Assembly: GCF_015832195.1 (NCBI RefSeq)
Contig: NC_052045.1
Location: 1,178,001 to 1,242,000 of the forward strand
Length of the DNA stretch: 64,000 nt
Origin: Motacilla alba alba
Taxonomy: Eukaryota; Chordata; Aves; Passeriformes; Motacillidae
Direction: 5' to 3'
Both the position numbers and the translations under genes were made by a program. Positions 25,107 to 36,800 of this stretch are shown one piece after another; position 1 is the first letter of the stretch; each line of letters opens with the position of its first letter. The notes below the pieces were generated by a model. The model did not search any database and was not told the DNA's origin. It saw only the letters and a list, made by a program, of their open reading frames with translations.

Positions 25107-25777
25107 CCAGGCACACTGCTGGGAAATGCAGGGCTGGAAAGGCCTTGCTGGGTGACACCCTGCTCCTGCAGACTGGCATTTCATCCCCAGGACACCAGAA
25201 CAAGGAACAGGCACAGATCCCCAGGTTAATTCCCAGTCCCATGAAGGCACATCCAAATATCAACCACAATGGGAACTGCAGAGGGAGCGGAACTGCCTGA
25301 TGTGGTGAACGGGATCCAAAGCAGCCTACCATGGAAACACAGCCCACAGGACAGGAACTCAGACACAAGCAGAAGGGAAGACTGATGCCGGATTTAAATA
25401 GGTGCATTTCAAATCACAATCTGGTCCAAAGCATCCTGAGTTACATTCCTGAATTACGTGGTTCGTGGTGGGTGGCAGGGAGTGTCCTGCCCAACTGGAA
25501 GATTGTCCCTGTTGTTTTGGCTGCCTCAGACCTCAGAGCACTGAGTTGCAGTGGCCTGGTTTTACTCGTTTACCCATGGCCTCATCCCCTCACACAGAAC
25601 AGAAAACATTGTCCTTCTACTCTTTGATGTAAAACAAAAATGATGAAAATTGACAGAAAAATTCAACTATCAAGAGTCTGACAGAACATGCAAAAAGAAG
25701 AGAAACAGAGATTAATGGATGCCAGCACCCTGTATGCATTTTCTGTCCTGTCTGGAGAGGGCCAGTGGAGATACCAC
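25107..25777. other. Unique non-coding DNA
   Basis: Short spacer between the minisatellite and a CR1 copy. Mixed composition, with no gene or RNA visible. Confidence 0.5.
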
Positions 25778-25940
25778 GGCTGTGGCTGCCCCTGGATCCC
25801 TGGCAGTGCCCAAGGCCAGCTGGGATGGGGCTGTGAGCAGCCTGGGCCAGGGGAAGGTGTCCCTGCCATGGCAGGGGATTTGGAACTAGATAATCTTCAA
25901 TATCTTTTCAAACCCAGACCATTCTAAGGTTCTGAAATTT
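25778..25940 (+). mobile_element. CR1 LINE 3' end fragment, plus orientation
   Basis: The fragment contains CCTGGATCCCTGGCAGTGCC, then CAAGGCCAGCTGGGATGGGG, CCCTGCCATGGCAGGGG, a decayed GATAATCTTCAATATC and CCAGACCATTCTAAGGTTCT. This is the last 160 or so bases of a CR1 element. It is shorter than the 16.5-kb copy and diverged at its tail. Confidence 0.87.
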
Positions 25941-28900
25941 ATTCGAGAAAGGTCCGTGTTGGCCCCTCAGAGTTCTCGCCTCACCTTTAATTCTTGCAGC
26001 AGCGTCTTCTGCCACGGAGAGAGCTCCCAGAGGAGCCTCCCTGGGCATGACTAACACGCTGCACTGCACCTCGGCACATTATCTGGCCTTGCATGTTTGC
26101 AGAGCAGCCAGGATGTGACAAGGACAGAGCTGTGAGCAGCCCAGGCCTGAGCATGACACGTCCTGCTCATCCGAGGAGACATCTATTAAACTGCCCGCTG
26201 TCTACCCCGAGGGGAGAGCACGTTGTGCAGCACAGAGACCTTCCAGAAAGCCTGCAGGCTGCTCAGGCACACACACACCGAGCACCTGGCAAATTCCTGG
26301 CAGCAGCAGCCTGGCTTAAGTCCTGGCTTAAGTGAAGGGAAGATGAACGTGTGGGCGTACGGGCAGCGCGTTCCCGAGACTCAAACGATCCGAAAGAGAA
26401 AACCTGGCTTGAAAAGAAAACAAGCAGTTGGTTTAGTCAGATGCTTATTAAAAGCTCGTGCATTACCTCTTGACCATGCTATTTTTAAGATCTCACCCTA
26501 CAAAGCACGGGTAGCTTCTCAAAGGTAATGAATGTTCACACCTGAGAGCAGAGCTGGACAAAGGGAGCGCTCGGTGGCTCTCACAATAAAACTCGCACAG
26601 AGGATGGAGGAATTAGAAAAGCAAAGCCTCAGGCTTGGATGATCAGAAAATCCTGAAGGAGTTCAGATGCTTTTCTGAACCTGCTCTGCCTAGAAATCAC
26701 AAAGGATTTGCTTCTCTCATGTGAATCACAATACTGTTCTGGCTTCAGCTGGAAACTACACCATATTTCAGCAGATTTTTCTGCTTTCAGCCTAAAAGCA
26801 AAAATTGCAAGAGCACAATAAACATTCTGTTAAGTCTGACCAAACTTCTAGCCTCAGAAAAAATACTTATCCTTGCTTTATTAGACCCAATTTGGATCAC
26901 CCATCTGTTGTCTGAGGGAGTTTGAAAGCTCATGGGTGGAATAAAAAAACCCCTTTCCATCTTCTTAACTACTCCACTGGCATTTGCTTATGAGTTTGCT
27001 GCCAACCAAGAAGTGTCTGAAGGGGACAGCACCTGAAGCTTTTTGGAACTGGCTTAGCTCAAGCTCTACCTAACAAGCAAGTGACAAGTGTATTGTGTAT
27101 TGTCACGGGCATCTTTCCTCATAAAGCAAGAAAGGCATGTATAGATCTGGAGTTATTTCCCCCACTCCTCTTTATTACTTTTCCTTTGTTCTCTTGCTTA
27201 TCTATTCCTTTTTAATGCAGAAGATAATACAATTCCTATTCTCCTGGCTTGTGATGTTCAATGCATTTTGACATGTGATGCTGGTTGATGAAATTGGAGG
27301 AGAAAAGCTGCATGATGATTTAAAGTGTTATTTTCATGATTGTGCCACTCTTGAGTATGGCACAAAGGCAAACATGACACATGAGTCTCCCAAAGAAAAT
27401 AATCAGGATGACAGAACGTTAAATTAAAAATTAGACTGTCCTGGTTAAACCAGGATGTCTGGACATCTAACCTTATAGGATTATATCTAACATCCTTTTA
27501 CCGGCGACAGTTAATGCTTGAAGGGATTTTATTCTCATGTAATCCCTGCATTGCTTTCAAATCTGCTTGTTTGGGGAAGATATAATTAAAACTTATTATT
27601 CCTCCTTTCTCTGCCAACCAACTGTCAGAGAGCAGGAACAGAGAAAACAAGATTTCTTTACCAGTGAAAACCCTTGTTATTTTATAACTAAACCCTTCTA
27701 TTTCTACTTAATTTAAAATCAAAGGATCAGCACAGCCTTTTTCACTGGCAAAATGTAGTGGACGTGTATCAAATTTTCTTTAAGGAAAAATAAAATAAAA
27801 TAAAATGTTGACAAATCCTTGGAGAAACAGAGTTTCAGAAACAATCTCTTTCTCATCCTCCCTTCTCCTTGTTCTGCATCTTTGCATGTACCAGCTGACT
27901 TTTGCCTATGATGCAGTAAAATGACTAGACAATTACATTTTTCCACAGCATTCTACCTGTCTTGTCTATTTAGTGGAAAAGAATTAAGCATCCATTGTGT
28001 GTAGGATACACACATCACTGGATAAAAGAGGAAACCCCCGTGAAGTTTGGGAGGAGCTCTCTATCGTACACACAGCACACATGAACAGCACTGTGCTGCT
28101 TAGATCCCTGAAGGAGTTTCAGAGATTTGACAACCTTAAACCCGGGGATTCAGGACTTTTTCATTGCTGATACACTCTGTCATGTCAGTTCAGGTTGATC
28201 TTAGCAGCACAAATCCAGGATATGAAGGATGGCATCTCTGCCGGCTTCAGAGAGGACAGAGAAACCTGCAAGGAAAGCCTTACACACCACCTGGCCAGAA
28301 GAAATTAAAGCTTTTTTATGTTTGAGGCATTTAAATAAACTTACAATGGCAAAACAGTGTGGAGTAAAGAGCTGGGAAGTCCCTGGTGTCTATTAGCTGC
28401 ATTAGAGGAAACAGATTTTATTTCTCCTCTCCACAGAGAAACATCTCCTGGGTAGTGAAGCAAACCAATTTCTGCCTCTCCTCCAGTCCCCTCCTGACAA
28501 CTTTGCCTGTTCCACTCCCACTGGCTCTCCTTGCAGAAGCAGACTGAGCACTGGGCTCTGCTCCTGCCCGGGCACAGCAGGGCACAAACCCCCTCACCCC
28601 GTGCCACCCCGGCTGCCCTGCTGAAGGGCCGCAGCAGATGCGGCTCTACAGGGCTGTGCCACATCTCCCCCCTTGCCAAGCTGGGCTCTGGTGCTTCCCT
28701 GGTCACCTCCAGCCCCACGGGGTGCTCAGAGCTTTGCTCTCAGGGTGATGATGCTGGTGTTGGCCATCCCTTGGATGGGCACCGTGTGAGGAACCCCTGC
28801 CCACAGCCCTGGCCCAGCCCCAGCACCCCTGTGTTCCTCACAACTGCCTGCAAAAAGGCCAACAGGACCCTTCTGGAAGGAAATCAGACCAGTCCCCAGT

Positions 28901-29204
28901 GCTGAGACACATGTCCAGAATGGGCACAGCCATCCCACTGTCAGCAGGATCCCAGCTCTGACCCCACAGTCCGGGCACAGCAGGGAGAGGGAGCTGCAGC
29001 CTGCCTGGGATTCCTGCTGGGCACTGCCAAAGGACAAGCCAGTCCATGGCTCTTGGGAGAAGAAAGCCACAGCAGCAAACCATCCTGTTAAATCTGGTGC
29101 TCAGCTCTGCCCTGAAGCTGAGAACAGGAGTGGTTCAAGAAGTGAAAGAGGGCAGTGTGAGGGCACTGCTGGGCTCTCAGGGCAGCACCAGCAGCTCCCA
29201 CATG
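25941..29204. other. Unique, partly AT-rich non-coding DNA
   Basis: From 26550 to 28400 the sequence is AT-rich, has few open frames and no transposon signature. It includes a short AAAAT-type repeat at about 27785-27806 and the palindrome pair at 27439-27468. From 28420 it becomes GC-rich toward the next minisatellite. No supported gene. Confidence 0.5.
27439..27468. repeat. Two abutting short palindromes
   Basis: TCCTGGTT and AACCAGGA flank a single A (27439-27455). Overlapping its right edge, GATGTC and GACATC flank TG. An outer GGTTA...TAACC pairing also spans the second palindrome. I do not recognise an element that explains them. Confidence 0.8.
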
Positions 29205-29910
29205 GGCTGGGAGCTGTGGGGGGCTGCAGGTATCACTGAGGGGTACCTGAGAGCTGTGGGGGGCTGCAGGCTGCAGGTATCACTGAGGGGTACCTGAGAG
29301 CTCTGAGGGGCTGCAGGTATCACTGTGGGGTACCTGGAAGGTAAGGGGGATGCAGGCATCACTGTGGGGTACCTGAGAGCTGTGAGGGGATGCAGGTATC
29401 ACTGAGGGGTACCTGGGAGCTGTGAGGGGATGCAGGTATCATTGAGGGGTACCTGGCAGGTGAGGGGGGATACAGGTATCACCCAGTGCTCCCTGACAGG
29501 TGAGGGGGATACAGGTATCATTGTGGGGTACCTGAGAGCTCTGAGGGGCTGCAGGTATCACTGTGGGGTACCTGAGAGCTCTGAGGGGCTGCAGGTATCA
29601 CTGAGGGGTGCTTGGCAGGTGAGGGGGGGATGCAGGTATCACTGAGGGGTACCTGGGAGCTGTGAGGGGATGGAGGTATCACTGAGTACTCCCTGAGAGG
29701 TGAGGGGGCTGCAGGTACCAGCCAGGGCTCCCTGGCAGGTGAGGGGGCTGCAGGTACCAGCCAGGGCTCCCTGACAGGTGAGGGGGCTGCAGGTACCACC
29801 CAGGGCTCCCTGACAGGTGAGGGGGCTGCAGGTACCACCCAGGGCTCCCTGACAGGTGAGGGGGCTGCAGGTACCACCCAGGGCTCCCTGGCAGGTGAGG
29901 AGGCTCAGTG
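29205..29910. repeat. G-rich minisatellite, 39/40-bp units, two subfamilies
   Basis: The left part (about 29205-29690) uses units of GGCTGCAGGTATCACTG plus (T/A)GGGGTACCTGAGAGC plus TCTGAGG-type ends. The right part (about 29690-29910) uses GGCTGCAGGTACCACCCAGG plus GCTCCCTGACAGGTGAGGG. Both share the GCTGCAGGTA start, so they are one family with two diverged blocks. The right block is the more uniform and probably the more recently expanded. At least eight units contain CAGGTGAG, a splice-donor-like word. Minus-strand open frames of 108-119 codons across it are repeat artefacts. Confidence 0.95.
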
Positions 29911-30671
29911 GCAGTGCCTCATCCATCACCCAGCAGGTTCTGCACTCAAACCTGAGCTCCAGCAACGAGGGCAGGGCAGAGGCAGGGCTCTTGTTTTCCT
30001 CAGACCAGATTTTCTGAACAGCAAAAGAATTAAAATACCCAAAGCAGTGTTCCCTGCAGAAGTGTGGGTGTGATTATCTCATGGTGTGGATCACTCAGCT
30101 CAGCCCTGTGATAATTGATGGGGCTGTACTCATTTAATGCCAGCTCGGGTCTGATGCATAAACATCCAGCATTCCCTTTAGCAATCACAATTAAACAGGA
30201 CCCTGGGCTTTTGCAAAGCTGGGGCTGGATTCACTGACTACATCATTAAAAAAAAAAAAAGAATGCTATTGATTATGTAAATAAAGAAATTGCAAAAGAA
30301 GTAAACTTCCTTACAGCTGTTCCTTCAAAAAAGGAAAACAAGTAGGTTTTTATTTACCTGGGAGATCCTCTAACTAGCAATTCTCAGTCACCCAGAGGTG
30401 GCTGATTGAAATATTGATTAAGGTCTATTTCCTGCACTGTGCTCCAGTGGCAGCTTTGCTGCAGCTCGTTTTTACACGCTAAAGGAATGCATTGTTTGGG
30501 AAAAAAATGCAGTAACTAGACCAAGTTTTTAAGTCATTTTAAGCTGAACTAAATTCAGCCTGACTTTTAAAATTCAGTAAACTTCAGTTTAGACGAAATT
30601 CAGTTAGACTTTTCTAACTCTCTAGCAGACATAAGCAATACAGGTCTTAGTCTTTAGGTAGGGAGTTTGTG
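29911..30671. other. Unique AT-rich non-coding DNA
   Basis: AT-rich spacer including a 13-base or so A run near 30247. No gene or element recognised. Confidence 0.5.
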
Positions 30672-30853
30672 CTGATAAAGAGGAGAAGATTTGGGTTAAG
30701 GATGAGAGGAGTTGGATAAAAGATGGGAAAAGCTGGATAAAGGATGGTAAGATTTGGGTAAAGGATGACAAGAGTTGGGTAAAGGATGAGAAGAGTTGGG
30801 TAAAGGATGAGAAGAGTTGGGTAAAGGATGGGAAAAGCTGGATGAAGGAGAAG
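30672..30853. repeat. Minisatellite, 21-bp purine-rich unit, about 8 copies
   Basis: The unit is GGGTAAAGGATGAGAAGAGTT with variants (GGATAAAAGATGGGAAAAGC, GGTAAGATTT). The plus strand is strongly purine-rich. Because 21 is a multiple of three, three minus-strand frames stay open and read as heptapeptide repeats (for example Ser-Ser-Phe-Thr-Gln-Leu-Phe). They have no flanking gene structure, so I treat them as by-products of the repeat. Confidence 0.95.
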
Positions 30854-33800
30854 CATTTGGACAGTGTCTGAGGCACATGGTGGCATTCTCAGGGTGCTCC
30901 TGTGCAGAGCCAGGAGCTGGAGTTGGTGATGCTCATGTGTTCCTTCCAGCTCAGGGCTTCTGGGATTCTGAGATTCCTCAGTCTCAATGTGTTAAATAGC
31001 TGGCCCAGAGATTAATGCTGCAGCACAGTCTCAGCTATTTATACTGCTGGTGTAGAACTTGGCTACAGTCCTGGGTGTGACACATCTCACTCTTCCTGCT
31101 CCTTCCTGCTTCTTGCTCTTCCCCCTTAGATCCCGAAATTCAGTCCTGTGTTCAAGCACACCCCTATGCAGAACAGATCATGAATCATAGAATTCCTTTT
31201 GACCACTCAGTTTTGCTCTGAAGAAGGAGCTTAGCAGAAAACCAAACTTTCTGATGTCTTTAAGGAAAATTCAATTTCCTGGGCACAATCCAGAACACGA
31301 GTGCTGAGAGCCAGAAGCAGCTGGCAAAAGTGCTGCAGAGCTTCCTGGTGCACACAGTCTCTTCCTTAGAGCAGCTCGAAGGAGCAACAGCTTTCAAAAA
31401 AGTCTAGGCAAGCCTTCAATAATCCAGTAAATTCATACTTTTCCTAAGCCATGGAACAGTATTTGACTGTAAAAGCTAACAACTGAAAAAAACAGTTCCT
31501 TTCACCCGAGTAAAAGCTCTTTGGATGGGGGACTGTGAAAAATAATCAATTTTAATTGGTCTGTGACTATAAAATAAGCAGAATTTGGATAGATATTGTA
31601 TCCACTCATGATTGTTGTACCAGTGTGCAGCAATGAATTTGTCACCGAGACAGGGCCAAATTCCAGCAACCAAGGTCGGTGGTGTTAAATAAGAGATTTG
31701 TATCAGGGCAGAAGCTGCCTTGTGGTCTGGATTTGAACCAGGTGATCTCTTCAGAAAAGCTCCATCACCTTTCTGGAGCCCCTGTTAACCTATCAGTGCT
31801 GTGGTACTGATTTTTCCACACTTGTTACATCCTTCCACCCTCAGAGTCACTGAGAGGGCACCTTTGTATCTCTCCTATTTTTCTATGTTATTTTATCTAC
31901 TTTTAAGCAGTAGATACAGACCATATCAACCCCGCTGGAATCCTTCTTATACAAGGACATGTAAATATTTTTATTACACAGCATTTGAATAACTTACTTT
32001 GTTATAGCCCATTCACTTCAGATACTTTGGCATGGCAGTTCCCAACTGGGTTTAGTTGTTAGCAAAAAGCTACATTATCTATTATTTCATTCCTATATGT
32101 TGATCCAGATTCTAACCTAGCCAGCTTTCTCTGTAAGCCTGCACCGGTCCTCAGGTATTTCCACTCAGGTGTAGTCCAGGATCAAAATATGTAGCCCAAA
32201 ATATAGTTAGAGGTCTTCAAAACACTCAATCAGCAATATTTAATGCAAAGCAGAACAGCAGAGCGTGCTACGTTTGGGTTTGTCACTGCCATAGGGTTCA
32301 AATAATTACCTGAATACAACACTCATTATATACTCAATTAAAACTCTGTAAGCCACAAAAGCTTAGAAACACAAACCTATCCCAGCCTACCTTGAACAAA
32401 ATGAAACCCAGTTAACTCAATACCGTAAGACGCAGTGGGAACACTGACATATGTATGCAAGTTATTTTAATTAGACAATGCAGGAGAGACACTCACAATC
32501 TGCTCCCTGGTGAACACCCAGCTGTAGGCTCAGAACACACCACACCTCGAGTGAGGAGCACCACCAGCCTCTAAGGCTTCTCAGGAAAACATTCCAGCCA
32601 CCAGCCTCTGGAAAATCATGTCTTTGTGAACTTCTAAACCAGGGTAGCCTCTCCAGCACTCACCCTGAAATCACTCTTGCAGGCTGCCAGTCAGTTTCTA
32701 CAGCATCTCTGCCACCTGCTTTTATTTAAAGTATCAGCAAACAGCCAGATATTTTGACATCAGCAGCTGGAAGAGCTTCATTGCTTTGCAGACCTAAACC
32801 TACAGCTTAATTAGTAGCATAAACATCTATACAGGAACTAAAGGTAAGGGACGGCTTGTTTGGCTGGGCTGTCACAGGAATGACTGCCTGCATTTATGTT
32901 TACTGATCCACTGCTCCAGGAGCTTGGCATTTTCCTCCCAGCTCTCCTCTGGCCCCGTGCCAGGCTCAGAGCAGGGCTGGTGCTGAGTCAGATGGGAAGA
33001 GTGGGGTGTCTTATCTGCAAAAACACACTTTCCCACTGCCCCTGCTCCTGCGAGATGCATGCCAGTCACTGCAGATTTTGCTGACTTGAGCTTGGTGAGA
33101 AGGCACTCAGAGGTGAGTAGCAGTGCCAGCCAGGAGCTTGAGAAAATTCAAATGAGAGCAGAGATGAGCAGCTGGCTGGAGGAAGATTTGCAGCCCTGCT
33201 GGAGGATCCGCACCATGGGAAAGAATGACCAGGTGCAGCCAGGCTGGTTGGTGGGGAAAGAACATCTTGCAACACATCAGAAAACTGGGTGAGACCAGCA
33301 CTTGGTGGCTTTACCAACTGAAAGTTGCATTTCTTTCTAAAATGGGTGGAAGTCAATAAATTCCTATGGATAGGAATGGTTAATTGATTTTGCTGCCACC
33401 TGTGAGCCCGAGTAAGCTGTGAATATAATATTACTTGCTGGCTTCTTCACACCACTGTGAATATTTCACACAAGAGAACTCCAGACAAATTATTCTAGTC
33501 CTGTGTCTTTTTATTGCTGCTAATAGCTTGTTTCAACAAAGAGCCAGACATTCCAAAATTGATGGGAAGAATATTGACATTGGCTTAATAAATCCTTCCA
33601 ACCAGAAAGAGTTGAACAAAGGGAAATAGGTTACAGTTTTCCTTGTGGACCTGTTCCGTAATTAAGGAGCTCCGGGCAGAATTTTAAGACCAAGAATTCC
33701 AAAACATGTGTCAGTTTGTAATTCCTCTGATCATTTCTTCCCTCTGTGTGCCCCTCTACCATCTAAATGCCTTTTAAAGTCTGCCCCTTGAACGCTTCTT

Positions 33801-36800
33801 TCCTTGGCAATTTGTGCAGATCCTTTTTGATATGCGGGGAGCTTAGATATACCTCACACTGCTGGGCTGCAGCAATAAAGCTTTAACTAAGATGAAACCA
33901 GAAAATCTGGAAAACCACAGGGTCGGGGTTGCCTGAGCAGCCTGTTCCAAGATTAGCGGTGGGCAAAGTTAAGGTTTTAATACAGCCAGCCTTAAATGCC
34001 TCAGACACTCAGAACAGAAACGAGGTGGCCTTGAATTCAGTTTAGCACCACTTGACTGCCAGGCCAGGCTGATTTCTGTAATGACTGCTAAAATCAGCTG
34101 CAGAATGAGCTCATATTGATTAGCACTCGTGTGACAAAGTGGCAGTGAAACAGGAGAGGTGTCAGGGCAGAGGGGGCAGAGGTGCCTCAGCCCTGCTGTG
34201 ACCCGTGGCATTGCTCCAGCTCACCCAGCTGCTCAGGAGAAGGAAAACAACACTTTGTGAGGAGAGAGGCTGTTTCACCAGGACAGGAGTACCCAGAGGA
34301 GAACAGAGCAGCACGGTGGAAGATGGACAAATGATTCTTAAACTCTGTGTGGGCACTTGACAAAGAGTCTCGGGGTACAAAGGATTAGAAATCCTTACAG
34401 CTTCCTCATCTTGTAGATAGAGCTCTGGCTGATAAGGTCTATAAGAAGATCTTTAAAAATATACCTTTGCAAGTACGTTTCTTTCTGTCCAAGGAATTAA
34501 TGTAGAAAGGTACTTTTCTAAGCACCTCCTCCTCCTCTGCCAGCCATCCTGCTCTCCGAAGGACGATCCCCTGCTCAGGAAGAGTGGGATTTACGAAAAT
34601 CTTAACAAGCACAAAGGAGTTTTTGTAAACCCTCCTCTGCTACAGCCGTAGAGTTTTGCATGTCACATTCTCCCATTATTCTCTCTTCTCCGTGATCCCT
34701 TTTATCTCCCCCTTGCTCAGCTCTGTAGCTGTCCCTCTCCAAACCCCGCTCCCCAGTGCCTCAGCGGCAGGGACAGAGCTCTGCTCACTGATCCCTCTCC
34801 ATCACAGTGCACCAAGCTTAGGGCACTTCTGGGGAAGATAAGAGCTTCTCTCATCTGCCTTCCTGTCCACCTGGAATGCCACAGCCAAAAGGGATAATGG
34901 AGATATTTGGGAGAAGAGCTGGGGCCCTCCCACGCAGCTGAGGAATGCTGTCTGCCATGGAAGGAGTAACCCCATTTTTACTGGATGGACCTGTCACCAC
35001 TCCAGCAAATAAACAGTGAGGATAGGTGTGAAAACTGGCTTTCAGTCTGATCTGAAAATGATTCCTGAGCTGCAGTGCTTTGAGGCTGGCTGCATAGGGG
35101 GAAAATGTGGCTCTGGCATGTGAGAAGGGGAGTGAGGAGAAAGCTGTGGTGCCTGGACTGTGCACAAAAGGTCTCAGGATTTGCTTCACTAATTTTCACC
35201 TCTCAGTGAAAATTTCCTCTCCCTGGTTTATAGAAAACACAGGTTTATTCCAAACGGCTGTTTGTTCAAGAACAGAGTTCTTTGAAGTTCTGGCAAAAGG
35301 TCCCTGTGAAAACGGCTGAAAATTGCAGTACCAGTGCTTTAGAAAAGGGCTTTTCATAAGCAAATATCAGATTACCACGCTATCTTCATACGAGGCATTG
35401 TTCAGTCAATAAAGAGTACTGATAATTGACATTAAAGCCAGACATTCAAATTCCAGAAGGTGAAAAAAATTCCTCTGCATCGGCCCTTTGATTCCACATG
35501 CAGCTGAACTCTGCCTACAGAGAACTTCTATTTAAAACCAGCAACAAAATAGCCTGTTCTTCCCTTTGTACTTTCCCCTGCTTTGTGTTAGGGACTTGTA
35601 CCGACTTTGTGGAGTCACTGCAGTTACTTGTAAATGATGTATGAAAAGAACAATTCCTGTCCTTTCCATGCACCAAGAGAATACTGGCAGCTCTCAGCAA
35701 GCCCAAGTTTGCTTGTTTATATTAAATTCCAGCCCACCAAGCTCCTGAATTTAAAGGTAATTCTCATCCCCACAATTAGCTCTATTGCCACTTCAAAGGA
35801 GACACGTTTCAGGAGAGCCTTTACTCCCTGATCTCCCCTCAGCCCACCTTCAGGTTTTAAAGATTCTGTTTTGGGCAGTTTTTGACATTTAGAGGGTAAA
35901 GCTTGAGGTGGGAACTGCCAAGGACCTGGGTGTGGTTCTCTCTGACACCACAGGTAAGAATTCCCCAAAAGACTGATCAGAAAAGCCATTGGTGCAGTTG
36001 CAAAAACCAGAAAAAGACCCCATGACAGAGATAATGAGACAAACTCAGCTGTTTTCCCTCTTAAATTCACCTCTCTTAGTGCAGTGGAAATCCAAGCTAT
36101 TTTGTATAAGTACTCAATTTTAATAAAATACTAAAAATACTAATAAAATACTAATGAAGTCTAATAAAAGACTTCACAGTGTGACTACAAGGGTCTGACT
36201 GGAAAAAAAGCACAGGAATGGATAAGATCCCCTGTTGTGGAGGAGCACCCCAGCAGTGCAGAACCCCTGTGTGGCTGGGTCAGACTGCTGCAGTTGGAGT
36301 TTTGTACAAATGTACACAAATTCAGCACAGGAGGGACCTGCTCTCAGCTGCACAGCCTCTGCTGTCACAGCTCTGCTGGTTTCAAAGCCTCAGAATTGCA
36401 TCTTTTCTCCCTGCCACGCCATTTGATTAGGGGAAAGTCACCACAGCTCTGCTCTGTGCATTCCAGCATCTTTACCCCATTGCCAGCCAGCTGACAAAAT
36501 GACTCTAAACCATGAAATACTTCACCTCCCCAAAGCTGCACGTAAAGGGGAATGCAGATTTTTATTTTACTCCCTTTCAGTGCTCAATAAGCAGCCTGTT
36601 CTTTCAGGACATGGACTGTGCCCCTGCCTCTGCTGCCTTCCCTAACATGCTGTTCCACTACACAGGCATGTAAATAAATTACCTCATTTTTCCCACGGGA
36701 GTAACACACTGACATTTAATTCTAACTGATGCTTTAGGGGGTAAAAGATGGGAAGAGCTGGGTCAGGAAAAAGTATTCTCCTGCTGTTTGGAGTGAGAAG

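Noticed and set aside
24294..25407. 329-codon minus-strand and 214-codon plus-strand frames
   Set aside because: Products of a 31/33-bp array lacking stop triplets; low-complexity translation and no domain.
26330..26400. CpG island or promoter
   Set aside because: A handful of CpGs in about 70 bp within AT-moderate DNA; too short and sparse.
31185..31215. ATCATAGAATTCC resembling a CR1 tail
   Set aside because: No adjoining GGTTTGGGTTGGAAGG-type block, so it is probably chance.
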